The position numbers and the translations under genes were made by a program. The notes beneath the pieces are model-generated. The model worked only from the letters and a program-made list of their open reading frames with translations, made no database searches and was not told the DNA's origin. This document shows positions 47,601 to 59,500 of a stretch of 64,000 nucleotides of DNA, piece by piece. Position 1 is the first letter of the stretch, and every line of letters begins with the position of its first letter. The stretch comes from Cloeon dipterum (lineage: Eukaryota > Arthropoda > Insecta > Ephemeroptera > Baetidae), in contig NC_088788.1 of NCBI RefSeq assembly GCF_949628265.1, positions 7,440,001 to 7,504,000 of the forward strand, written 5' to 3'.

Positions 47601-50600
47601 TTACAAACCAAGGTGACGCAAAAAACGTGAGGGCAAAGAAAAAAAATGTAAAACAAGACGTACTTTCAAATTCCGGTCGGCGCAACGAGAGTTTTATTCA
47701 CAGTCTGATTTTTTTTAGTATAAATTATTCATTTAAAGCTCAGAAAAAAAATAATAATTTCCCGCACACAATTCCTAAAAATAAATTTTTCTAAGCTTTA
47801 ATAATAAAATTATGAATTGTGTGCAGCGCTGGGCATGGGCAATTTTGCGTTTTTTTGCGGCTAGTTTCTCCTGCATTTTTGGTGTTCATGAAAAATTACA
47901 TTTGAAATGGTTAAAAACCCACGAGTCAGCAAAAACCAAAAACCCGTTTCCTCTCCATATAAGGCATTTATTCAATAATATAAAACCATGAGGTGCAAAA
48001 AACCGCAAACAAACACTGCACTGCAAGTTAGGGAATCTCCCTGGGAGATACCCAGCACTGCATGATTGTGGTATCTCCCGATATACTTATTTTTATGTTG
48101 ACTGGAAACTGGGATGCGTCACACCCGCGCGGGTTTTCCAATTCCACGCATAACTCGATCAATACTATGCTGCATTCATGAGAAAAATACGCTTTGTGGT
48201 AGAGAAAATTGCAGAAGTTATCCTAAAATAATAATTCGTTTAAAAAGAAATCAGGTGTCAGCGTAATTTACAAATTAAATAAATGCAATAATAATTTTGC
48301 TAATGATAGATTTATTGCTCGTTCTTACTGGTGATGAATTTTTCTTTTAAATAATGGCCTAATTTTTGTAACGCAAACCCTAGTAAAAATTTGTTTTCCT
48401 AAAATAAAAAAATGTTTAATATTGGCACAGGAGGAATTTTAATTTTAAATTCCTACTGATTATTGTAGACTACTTCCAGGAAAAAAATATTTAAAAAAAA
48501 TTAAACTGGTCAGTTGTTGCAAGAAAAAATAAATCGAAATTTTGTCTGAGTTTTATTTAACTTTCATCAATATGTTTAGGGAGGGCAACGACCCCGAGGA
48601 CTACACGCGTGTGACCTACAAGAAGCTGCTGGAGCAGGTGTGCAAGTTCGCCAACGTGCTGAAGAGCCATGGCGTGGACAAGGGCGACCGCGTGGCCATC
48701 TACATGCCGATGGTGCTCGAACTGGTCGTCACCATGCTCGCGTGCTCCCGCATCGGCGCCGTCCACTCCATCGTGGTAAGTAGATTTAGAATTTAAATTT
48801 TGGGAAAATCTAATGGTTTACTTTCTGGCAGTTTGGTGGATTCTCGGCTGACTCGCTGGCCGAACGGATGCACGACTGCAGGGCGAAAATCCTCGTCACC
48901 GCCGACGGCGTTTGGCGTGGCGACAAACTCCTCCTTTTGAAGGAAATCTGCGACACTGGTAAGCATAAACTATTTTAGTCAGTAATAATAAAATATAATA
49001 TAAATAACTAGTAAAAAATATAGTTTTTGTATGATTTTTATTGTATTAATTTTATCATTTAATTAAAATTTGCATTTTTTTGTCTAAATAGTTGTTTCGT
49101 AATTATAAATAATTTAAATTTGAAAACGTATTTCTTTAATTTTACTATTCAATTTAAAACCAATAAATTGTAGGAATGTAACCACGTTACTTGATCAAAT
49201 ATATTGTAAAGCAAATGCTATGAGATCAACATTTATATCATTGAACAATTTAAATTATTTAACCTTTTTATCAAATTAAATCATAATTTTTTAGTTGGAA
49301 ATAATTTCTTTCATTACTAATTCCTGCATCATTCTTCTCATATGTCCTTCGAGAAACAATTAAAATTAATTTCTCTATATAATCGCTTCCTCATTTGCTC
49401 ACACAATTAAAGTGCAATAATTATTATCGTGTGCTCAATAAATAAATAAATCTTTTTCTTTCAGCTCTGGAGAAGTGCTCCGGCCTCGGTCACAACGTGG
49501 AGCGATGCGTGGTGGTGTCGCACCTGAGCCGGCTGAGCAACGCCCACTCGCAGAAGGCGCCGGGCCAGAAGAGCGCCGCGCACACCACGCCGTTCACGCC
49601 CGGCCGAGACCTCTGGTGGGACGACGAGATGAAGGCCGCCGCCACCTTCTGCTACCCCACCTGGGTCGACGCTGAGGATCCGCTTTTCATGCTTTACACC
49701 AGGTAAAAATTATTTGAAGACAAAAATTAACCGTTTTGTAATAGTAAAAATATTCACTAACAGATAATTATTTTTTGTTTCTATTTTTTATTGATCAGTT
49801 TATAAAAATTTTAATTTATGTCTTTACATTAATATATATTTTTTAAATAAATTCCCTATTAAGAGCATTTAATTTTGATGTTAGAAAATAATTTTTCATA
49901 GTCTACTTTATTCCACATTATCTACTGTTTTATTCCAATTTTAAATTTTTGCAGATAAAAATAAATACACAAGCAATTTTTAATCTTAAATAAAACTATT
50001 CCAGTGGTTCAACGGGCAAACCAAAGGGTGTGTTGCACACGACAGCCGGGTATTTGCTGTACGCGGCGACGACCTTCAAGTACGTGTTCGACTACCACCC
50101 TGGCGATGTTTACTGGTGCACTGCCGACATTGGGTGGATCACGGGACACACCTACGTCGTCTACGGACCCCTCGCCAATGGAGCCACCTCAGTCATGGTG
50201 AGAGAAAAATTAATTCCCATCATTATTACAAAAAATTATGTAAAAATTACTTCAAAAATAAAACACCTGAAACAATAATTCTAAAATACGAAATAAAATC
50301 AACTAATCCTGAAAGTTTTTTGCAGTTTCTGAAATAAAAAATTAATCAAAAAAAATTTCCCATTACTATAATCATTAATTTATTATTTTTTTCTTTTTTA
50401 GTTTGAGGGGACGCCATTCTACCCCCACAACGGCCGTTACTGGGAGGTAATCGAGAAGTACAAAGTGAACCTGTTCTACACGGCGCCGACGGCGATCAGG
50501 GCGCTGATGAAGTTCGGCAACGAGCCTGTCAAAAAGTAAATCAATTCCCTTCTTTTTGTGACACTGTCTATAATTGTGTAAAATTACAAAAGGTTCGACA

Positions 50601-52422
50601 TGCGGTCGTTGCGGGTGCTGGGCTCCGTTGGAGAGCCGATCAACCCCGAAGCATGGCTCTGGTACTACCGGCTTGTCGGTCAGAACAAGTGCTCCATCGT
50701 GGACACCTTCTGGCAGACGGAGACGGGTGGACACGTGCTCACACCGCTTCCCGGCTGCACGCCAATGAAGCCTGGATCAGCAGTGAGTTAAATTTTTATT
50801 AACAAATAAAAAAACCATGCAATTTTTAGTTATTTTTAATTTTTTAAACTAAATATTCCTCCCAACTGCGATGCAAACATATAAAAAAAAAACGATTGTG
50901 AAGAGCACCTTGCGGCCGTGCTCTCATTTATTCCACGAGCCGAGCGTGACAATGGAAAAGCGAGAGGCGCTTGACCCTCGAGAGAGCTCGTTGCTTCTTT
51001 TTATTTTCCACAAAGCGGTGTCAAGGCCTTTTGAAGCGAAATTAAAAAGGTGTGTGAAATTTCCAGACTTTCCCTTTCTTCGGGGTGAAGGCCGAGCTGC
51101 TTGACGAGGGTGGCAAGGTGATCGAGGGCCCTGGCGAGGGCTACCTGGTCTTCAGCCGACCCTGGCCCGGCATCATGCGCACCCTCTTTGGCAACCACGA
51201 CAGATTTGAAAGTACTTACTTCAAGAGATTCCCCGGATACTACTGCACAGGCGACGGTAAATTTAATACAAAAAATTTAGTCAGAAAATGATATAAAAAA
51301 TTAATTTTTCTTTTAAAATAAATTAATAAATTTAATACTTTGGTTTTTTAGGTGCACGTCGGGACGAGGACGGCTATTTGTGGGTGACTGGTCGGATGGA
51401 CGACATGCTGAACGTGTCTGGACACTTGCTGAGCACTGCTGAGGTCGAGTCAGCGCTGGTCGAGCATCCTGACGTTGCCGAGGCCGCCGTCGTGTCGCAC
51501 CCGCACCCCGTCAAGGGCGAGTGCCTCTACTGCTTCATCACACCCAACGAGGGCGCACCCTTCACCGCCGCTCTCGTCGCACAACTTAGGAAGAAAGGTA
51601 AATAAAAAATACCAAACGATTTATTTTAATTTAATATATTTAATTAGCGTTTTACAGTTCATCTCGAAATGATATTGTTCCATAGTCTTAAAAAATTAGA
51701 AATTTAAATATTTAACAATTAATTTATAATTTTTAGAAAAAACAAAACTATATAGCGTACAAATTAAACTAAAAATTGATACGACTAAAAACTGCAGTCT
51801 TTAATGCGGAGCTAATTTTTTTTATATTTAAGCCACTGGAATTTTTTCTAATCAGTTGCATTGTTTGCTAGCAATAGAGCTGGAGAAAGAAAGCATGACG
51901 TCAACCCTTCTTAAGGGCGGCAAAGATAAGGGTGTGGAAATTTTTAGAGTGGTACATATATATATTGTGTGAATTTCCTTTGTTGTTCTTGACGCTCTTT
52001 AAATCAAACAATCGACTAAGAACAACAGAAACATAAGTGGCCATGACACTGATGACGTCACAATATGGCCGCTCTCTTTGTTCAGCGCTTGACGGCTACC
52101 GCGGCAACCAATTAAAAAATTCCAATTACTCTCCAAATTTAAATTCTTTTAGCTTCAAATTACAAATTAATCATTTTACCTTCAAAATTTTGTTTTTGCA
52201 GTTCGTGAAAAGATTGGTCCTTTCGCTTCCCCGGAGGTGGTGCAGCACGCGCCAGGGCTGCCGAAGACCAGGTCGGGCAAGATCATGCGGCGGGTGCTGC
52301 GCAAGGTGGCGCTGAACGAACGCGACGTCGGCGACATCTCAACGCTGGCCGACGAGGCCATCGTCGACATCCTCTTCAACAACCGGCCCGCCGAGGCCTC
52401 GAAATTGCACAAAGCGTGCTAA
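44645..52422 (+). CDS. AcCoAS: Acetyl-CoA synthetase (AMP-forming), ACSS2-type
   Basis: Ten exons, 44645-44946, 48580-48775, 48832-48958, 49465-49702, 50005-50197, 50402-50535, 50593-50782, 51067-51256, 51352-51597 and 52202-52422, encode 678 residues, the usual size. The adenylate-forming fold shows the A3 loop [11 protein letters not shown] at about 286-296, [28 protein letters not shown] and [11 protein letters not shown], the hinge and substrate region [17 protein letters not shown], and the C-terminal [11 protein letters not shown] whose Lys632 is the lysine silenced by acetylation in this family. It turns acetate, ATP and CoA into acetyl-CoA in cytosol and nucleus for lipid synthesis and histone acetylation. 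There is no mitochondrial presequence, so it is ACSS2-like rather than ACSS1-like. Intron 1 is 3.6 kb. A long 3' UTR may reach AATAAA at 53051-53056. Confidence 0.95.
44947..48579 (+). other. Large first intron of acetyl-CoA synthetase
   Basis: 3.6 kb, mostly AT-rich, with GC-richer islands at 45.8-46.0 and 46.3-46.7 kb that contain no spliceable coding frame I could confirm. These are candidate intronic enhancers or alternative promoters. A small inverted-end repeat lies at 47823-48061. Confidence 0.5.
47823..48061. repeat. Possible MITE with short inverted ends
   Basis: The left end GCAGCGCTGGGCA is the near inverse of the right end (reverse complement GCAGTGCTGGGTA), 239 bp apart. The interior is non-coding. 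No clear target-site duplication, so this is tentative. Confidence 0.35.
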
Positions 52423-53904
52423 AAAATTAACTGTTAGAAATAACCCCCGTGGAAAATTAAAAAAAAAATTATATAATTTCGGGCGAAACCCGTGTTGCGA
52501 AACTTGTTTGCCATGCAAATGATTTCATTCGATCGACATATATATTTTTTCTTCTCATAAAATTTTGAACGAACTTGGTTGTGATATTCAGAAGCAGGAA
52601 TAAGCTAGGGCAGGTGCTCATAATTTATTATTAAGAAGTCTCGGCTGGCTGATTGCGTTCCAGTGCACATATCAACGCCTGGCATTGCCATTTAAATCGC
52701 ACACAGGCGTTAGCTAGAAGAATTAAAGTGTTGAAATACATAGTAGCAAGTAAGGTTGAAGTGACGGCCTTCGATGTGGTGATAATAAAAATCTCTCGTG
52801 GCAGCGAAACGCACCAAGTTGTATCAAGCACTGGTTAAATGAGTTAGTCGTTAGTTCCAGTCTAATTTTAAGATATAAAATACCATATGACATTCAAATT
52901 AATGATAAATAATCCAAGCCAAGTGCACAATGTTATACGCAGCACTGTCTAATCATCCGTATAAATGTCTAAATAATGAATAATATTTTTGATGTCGGAC
53001 CAAAATGAAAAAAAATACGTGTAAAACTGCCAAAATTGTTCAGAAAGAGGAATAAAAATTCAGGAATCGTGTTAAACAGACACAAATTGTGGTTTTATTT
53101 TTCCAAATGATGAAAAACGGTTTACAAAATGATTTAGACAGTCTATGAAATATATATATAACTAAAAATAAATTATTTCAGGACAAATTTTCCTGTTTTT
53201 TCATTTAGAGTCACGTTAGGTTTAGACCCTTCAGGTTGTATTTGGCCTGAAATAATTCAATGCGCAGAAATTTTGGTCCAGCAACTCGACCAAAAACATC
53301 AAAAGAGGGGCTACTGTGTATCATGCCTTGGAAAATCGAAATTTCGACAAAAGGTTGCGAATGGTAACCTTGACCCAAGACTTTGTGGAAATTTAAACGT
53401 TGTTCAGGATCAAAAAGTATATTAGTTTATTAAAATTTCACAGGGCCTAGGGGATACATGGCTGAGGATTGGCACAATTTCGATTACTCGACCTTACCCC
53501 TGGGTCACTTTAATTAAAATAAATAAATCTGCACTGTTTTTGAACTGAAAATTCAAATTGTATAAGAAAATCAGCCATTATTTGCCTCATCGTCCCAAGC
53601 AAGATTTATTAACTGTAAGTGAGAAGTAGGCAACCCGCTAGACTTTCAGGTTGTGCGCGTTGCATTTTTGTTTCCGAGGTGTGATACAATCCAAAAGGGA
53701 TTGAATTTATTTTCCTAAGAAGTTTATAAGGATTTATTATTTTAAAATACAGCCTGCTGTTTTTAACCTTTTCAAGAACTGTTTTCAAAAGTGCCCGCAA
53801 CTCGATATTTTTACTTTACTAACGCGAACCTACATAAACAAAACATGTTTTGAATTAGTATCATTTTGTTTCAGTCTTTCAAACTGTTGAAGTCGAGGTC
53901 CAGG
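52423..53904. other. 3' UTR of acetyl-CoA synthetase and spacer
   Basis: Probably 3' UTR up to AATAAA at 53051-53056. Beyond this is AT-rich spacer. From about 53725 the sequence belongs to a duplicated unit whose second copy begins near 55457. Confidence 0.45.
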
Positions 53905-54790
53905 ATGGCATGCAAAACTGAATATATCAAGATCAACACTCCAGCTTCGTCGAACATGGAAAAGGTATTTGTAGAGAGTTTTAAGGTTACAAGAACAAAT
54001 TTATTCTTCTCCATTTTCCTCAGAAAATTAAGGCCGAATTTGATCGAGATTTCTATTATGAGTTGTGCAATGGCGTGTTTTACTCAAATATATTGTACCT
54101 GTTCAGCGTACTTGGTAACATTAGGATTTTTAAAAAATGAAAATTAATTAACATTGCTCCCCTGCGTAGTTGCCAACGAATTTGATTTGAGCTTCCTGCA
54201 ATTCTTGATTATGAACTCGATCCCAATATCGCTGGCTTTCCTCTTCAGCATTCCCGCTTCCGTAGGAGCCTTCAATTGTTTAATATTCTATGGATTCGTT
54301 GTCAACACTCTGGGCATCAAAGGGCCTGTTGAAAACACTCCCGACGCCTTCTACCTGTCCGGATTCTCTGATTTGTCGATTTGGTGGCACTTGGTCATTG
54401 ACTTTGGTCAGTTTTTAATTGTATATAATTACGTTCTGTTATTCACAAGTTTTTCTTATTTCAGTCTTTTGCATATTCTTCATCGGAATTCTCAAACATC
54501 GTGCATCCTTTCGTGCAGAAAGAACAGAAGTATGAAGTTCCAATTATGAGTTCCAATAAAAACAATTAACTGTTTGATAATATGTATTTTTAATTCAAAA
54601 TATTTGGTCAAATAGCGAAAACACGATTTGATAATAAAGATAATATAATCTGGTAAACATTCGACACAGAGTGCATCATTTATTAGGTATTTTTTTTTAT
54701 TTAATAGTCTCAACGTGTTGTGATTGTCCATACACTGGAATAAAAATTAAAAGTGCGCGTGAAATTCAAAACAAACCTCAAAATTAAAAC
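53725..54790 (+). repeat. Tandem duplication unit, first copy
   Basis: Sequence from about 53725 (GGATTTATTATTTTAAAATA) through the membrane protein gene to about 54790 matches 55457-56500 in order, including introns, UTR and flank (CAACGTGTTGTGATTGTCCA at 54711-54730 and again near 56432-56451). This is a segmental duplication of a whole small gene. The intervening DNA contains a younger MITE insertion. Confidence 0.8.
53905..54535 (+). CDS. Small multi-pass membrane protein, copy 1 (unrecognised)
   Basis: Four exons, 53905-53964, 54024-54114, 54170-54406 and 54465-54535, encode 152 residues. I do not recognise the family. The start (MACKTEYIKINTPASS) is polar. Hydrophobic segments follow at about 37-54 (FYSNILYLFSVLV), 58-80 (FLIMNSIPISLAFLFSIP), 82-100 (VGAFNCLIFYGFVV) and 121-140 (WWHLVIDFGVFCIFFIGIL), with a loop GIKGPVENTPDAFYLSG between the last two and a basic tail. 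So three or four membrane passes, no signal peptide and no known motif. AATAAA at 54555-54560 closes the transcript. The second copy at 55635 has the same exon phases and most of the same residues. Confidence 0.7.
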
Positions 54791-54836
54791 CTAATTATAT
54801 AACAATTTTTTTTTCATTTTCGAAATCGACCAATTA

Positions 54837-55271
54837 AAGTGGAATGATACTGGGCAACAATTGAAAATTATTTAAATTGTTGGATGCCTTAAACAATGAC
54901 CGATAAACAATTTGTTCAACAATTTGCAATAATAAAAAAGGACCTTCCTACAATAAAAATTCAAATTTTGCCAATTTTCTCCAAAATTTACAGTGCTCGA
55001 ACATATTTTCTTGGCATATTCCGATTCCTCTCGTCGAGATCAGTTCAACGGTGTATGCCACTTATTGGGGAAACTCTTGGTTTTGAAATAAAATCGGATT
55101 TCAAGTAAGGAGACAGCCATTACCATTTAAAAACCACGTTAACTTTCCAGCCAATTTTCTAAAAAAATTACAGCGCTCCTTAGGTCAATTTAGGCTTTAA
55201 CTGAATCCTAAGGAACGAGTTTATGCATTGACAACAAGCATTTTCCAGGCTTTTCCAGTATCATTCCTCTT
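54837..55271 (-). repeat. TA-flanked MITE-like element, copy F (intact ends)
   Basis: 435 bp, starting AAGTGGAATGATACTG after TA and ending CAGTATCATTCCTCTT before TA. It is in reverse orientation relative to copy B and very similar to it throughout. It lies between the two tandem membrane protein genes and is not seen next to the second copy, so it arrived after, or at one side of, the duplication. Non-coding. Confidence 0.85.
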
Positions 55272-55290
55272 TAAGTGTAATAAATAAATG

Positions 55291-55355
55291 TGGTGTAGGC
55301 TTATTCATAGAGTTGTATCGGTTTGCTTTGACTAATATATTGGATTAAAATAATT
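55291..55355. repeat. Short repeat shared with 62476-62539
   Basis: TAGGCTTATTCATAGAGTTG and TTTGACTAATATATTGGATT here match TAGGCTTAATCTTAGAGTTG and TTTGACTAATACATTTGATT at 62476-62539, in the same order and spacing. Confidence 0.6.
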
Positions 55356-55456
55356 CATTCATTTTATGTGCACCTTAATTTGCTTCGACGCATTTTTTTC
55401 GACTTTTGCAATTTCCGCGGTTAATAGAATTGGCCAAAATTAATTTAATTCATTGT

Positions 55457-56500
55457 AAGGATTTAATATTTTAAAATACAGCCTGATGTTGTTAACTTTT
55501 TCTAAAACTGGTTACAAAAATGTCCGCAAGTCGATATTTGTATTTTAAGAAACGCGCACCTATTTAAACAAAACATGTTTTGAATTGGTATCATTTTGTT
55601 TCAGCTTTTACAACTGTTGAAGTCGAGGTCCAGGATGGCAAGCAAGACAAAATTTATCAAGATCAACACTCCAGCCTCTTCGAACAGGGAAAAGGTATTT
55701 GTAGAGAGTTTTAAGATTACAAAAAATTATCCTTCTCTATTTTCCTCAGAAATCAGAGGTCGAAACTGAACGAGATTTCTATCATGAGGTGTGCAGGGGC
55801 GTGTTTTACTCAAATATATTCTACCAGATCAGCGTATTTGGTAACATTTAGATTTTTAAAAATGAAAATTAATTAACATTACTCCCCTGCGTATAGTTAC
55901 CGACCAATTTAATTTAAGCTTTCTGCAATTCTTGATTATGAACTCGATCCCAATATCGCTGGCCTTCCTCTTCAGCATTCCCGCTTCCTTAGGAGCCTTC
56001 AACTTTTTCATGACCTATGGACTCATTGTACACAAGCTCGGCATCAAAGGGCCTGTTCAAAACACTCCCGATGCCTTCTACCTGTCCGGACTCTCTGATT
56101 TGTCGTTATGGTGGAACTTGGTCATTGACTTTGGTCAGCTATTAATTTTATATATACGCTCCTTTATTCACAATTTGTTCTTCTTTCAGTCATTTGCATA
56201 TTCTTCATCGGAATCGCAAGACGTATTCGCAAATATCGTGCATCCTCTCAAGCAGGAAGAATAGAAGTGTGAAGTTCCAATAAAAACAATTCACGGTTTG
56301 ATAATATTTTGTATTTTTAATTCAAAATTTGTGGTCAAACACGATTTGATAGTAAAAATAAAATAATCTGGTAAATATTAGACACAGTGTGTACTGTAAT
56401 TAGGTAAATATTTTTAATTTAACATATAGTTTCAACGTGTTGTGATTGTCCATACCCTGGAATAAAAATAATAACTGCGCATGAAATTAAAACCAAATTA
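55457..56500 (+). repeat. Tandem duplication unit, second copy
   Basis: Partner of 53725-54790. Matches include the 5' flank (TTTTAAAATACAGCCTG), AAACATGTTTTGAATTGGTA before the first coding exon, all introns and the 3' flank. Differences are scattered and several change residues, so the two genes are drifting apart. Confidence 0.8.
55635..56272 (+). CDS. Small multi-pass membrane protein, copy 2 (unrecognised)
   Basis: Four exons, 55635-55694, 55750-55840, 55897-56133 and 56190-56272, encode 156 residues. The open frame and all splice sites are kept, which suggests a working gene rather than a decayed copy. Compared with copy 1, the central membrane block (FLIMNSIPISLAFLFSIPAS) is identical. 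The N-terminal region and the loop after the second helix vary (MTYGLIVHKLGIKGPVQN), and the C-terminus is longer and more basic (ARRIRKYRASSQAGR). AATAAA at 56279-56284 follows the stop closely. The gene ends tail to tail with the caspase-NACHT gene, 271 bp away. Function unknown. Confidence 0.7.
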
Positions 56501-56543
56501 TATTTTTTGTTTTCGAGGTATGAGACTAGATACTAAGCAACAA

Positions 56544-59500
56544 TCAATTCGTACAGAATTCCCAGTTAAAAGCGTAATCCAGAGCAGACTCTCCTTCGCT
56601 GCTCTTGACGGTGACATCGACGTTTTTGCTGAGTAACAGGTCGACCACGTCCCACCTGCGCCACATGCAAGCAAGCAAAAGGGCGGTTTCCCCTTTTTTA
56701 TTGCGGGCGTTTAGGTCGATTTGCCCTTCATCGATCAGCCAGCGCACCACTCGAAACGAACTCTGGTGTTTACGGATTGCTACGTGCAACAAGTTGTCAC
56801 CGTTTTGGTCCAGTTTCTTCACCAAATCCGAGTTTCGCTGGTGCAGCCGAGTGAACATGTTGAGATCGAACAAAGTCTTGCGCAGAACATTTTTGCCACA
56901 GTTTAAATGAGCTCCTTTGTCCAGCAGCTTTTGCATCAAGTCTAGATTTTGCCATTTCGCCGCGTAAAACAATGCCGTTTTCCCACACTTGTCTGCCTTA
57001 TTCACGTCGGCGCCTAATTCGAGCAGGACATTGGCCGCCTCCAACGAATCGGTGTAAGAAGCGAATATCAACGCTGTCCGTTTGCTCGTGTCGGTGGCAT
57101 CCACGTCCAGTTTGATTTTAATGACTAGCCAATGCAAGACCTCGACCGAATTGTGAATTGCTGCCAGGTGCAACGTGGTCTTTCCGTTCTCGGTTACCTT
57201 TCTAACCAATTTCTTGTCTTTTTCATGCAGCAGTTTGTTGATTTCTAAATTAAACAAGGCGTGATGCATCGCGTTTTTTCCTCTCTTGTCCGTTTTCTTC
57301 GGGCTGGCGTTTTTCCCCAGTAAATATTCCACGACGTCTAATTTGTTGAACCTGCATGCGAGCATCAAGGCAGTTCTGCCGTAGTGATCTTTGGCCTCAA
57401 GACTCGCTCCAAAGTCTACCAGCCACTGCACAACCAGCAAATGCCCCTTTTCCGCCGCTAAATGCAACGCTGTGGACCCGACGAGCCCTTTAAAGTCCGA
57501 ATTGAACCATTTTCCTTCCAAATCCTCGCTCAAGTCCCTTAATCGCCGCTCGTTCGCTCTGCTTATCCTCCAGATGGCTTGAAGGTTGGCCCCTGAGTTA
57601 GTCAAGCATTTTACGCATTTCAAATGTCCTTCGTCTGCAGCCAAATGCAGTGGCGTCGCCCCTTCTTTGTTTTTCAAATTAATGTCCGCGCCCATATTGA
57701 TACACTTGAGCAGTTCATTCAAATCACCGCGTTTTGCTGCAGAATTAATTCCGGATTTTCCTATTTTCACCACAATGGCTGCGTAGTTTGGCGCTTTATA
57801 CCAACAAAACTGTTCCGAAACCATGCTCAGTGCTGGTCTGCCTTGATTGTCCACGGCTTCGTAGTCTACCCCAACTTCCTCGACGAGGAAACGCACGAAA
57901 TCCACCACAAATGCTTTGTCTTTTCTAAAGGTCTGGAAGAAAATGTGCAAGGCCGTTTCGCCGTTGTTTGTTCTTTGGCTGGCAAGTGCATTACTTTTCT
58001 TGTGCAGAATTTTGATTATTCGCTTGGAAGCGTTACAAACGCAAGCAAAATGTAAAGCATTCCATCCATTTCGGTTTGTGGCCTCCACGTCGGCGCCCGC
58101 GTCAATTAACTCGATAACTAATTCCTCGTAGCAGTATTGGGTGGCGCAGTGCAAGGCCGTTTTCCCACTTTCGTCCTTGTAATTTACGTCTCCTTGCAGC
58201 ATGAGAAAGTGGTCTTTGCAAACCAGCATCGAGTCCCCAGGTAGAAGAAGAGTTTTCAGGTCGGCGCCTTCTTCCACCAGCCATCGACACATTTTGAGAT
58301 TATTTTTCAGAGCTGCCAGTTGAAGAGGACTCATGCCACCTTCCGTCTTGATCCGCTTTAAATTCGAGCTAATTGAAAGTAAATGTGCAGCAGTTTCCAT
58401 TTGATTACGGGCAATGGCGTGGTGGAAGGCATTCCAGTTTTCTTTCAATTCCGCTATTTCCAACGTTTCAGTGTCCCGGACGAATTGATCCGCCACTAAG
58501 AGGTACTTGACTATGTCCAGGTGTCCGTTTGCCGAGGCCACGATCAGAGGGTCGTGGGTTTTACCGAAATAATTCGCTACTCTGGCATTATTAGCGAATA
58601 AAATCTCGACGCACCTGATGTGTCCAGCCTCGCAAGAAGCATAAATTGCGTTGCGGTGGTCGTGAGTCGCATTTGGATCGCCGCCGTTCTCTATGAGCAG
58701 AGTGAGGACTTCAGCGTTCCCTTTTCGAGCGGCATCAAAAAGCTGCTCCTTTTTTCTGGTTTCGAACTGCATTTCTTGTATCAGAAGAGAGAATGCGCCG
58801 GAAAATTGATCATCAAGCCTCTTGTAGAGCTTGGCGGCGTTGTTTTCTAAAATTGCGTCCAACAGTTGACGCTGAATCTTTTTTAGTTTTCGCTCATCTA
58901 TTGCGCCCAGTTCTACCAGTCCAATAGCGATTTCTTCATTTTTAATTGCTCTGAGGAGCAGACGCGGCCCGTTTCGGATGCGAATAGGCCTTTCTTTGTC
59001 CAAGCAGAAGGATACGTTCGGTTTTAAAAGGTTGAAAATATTTTTCAAATCCTCACAGCACACAATATCGAGAAAATTATAGGGACTTGTGTCAATAGCC
59101 ATTTTCAACACTATTTCTGAGTGCTTCTCGAACTTATCTTCATTATTGTTGTAAAAATATGCGTCGACAAACCTTCTGCACTCTGCGTAATCCCACCATT
59201 GACAGCGGTCAAACATACGAAGACCAGATGTTCCAGATTCTTGAAAATCAATCAAGAATTGCTGAGCAGCGAGGAATTCGGCGAACGTCTGATGCAAGAA
59301 AGTGACCTCTCCGTCCAGAAAGGTCGCGATGCCAAAGTTGTTCATCCTTTCCACTTGTTCCATGCTGACGCCCTGGCCGACAAGACACTTTTCGCTAATA
59401 AACCGAGACGCTATGAGCCGCAGTGGAATCAAAGCCAACTCGACCTTCTCCACGGACACCAGATAATTTCCATTTTCCCTTTCCAGACAAAATTTCACTT

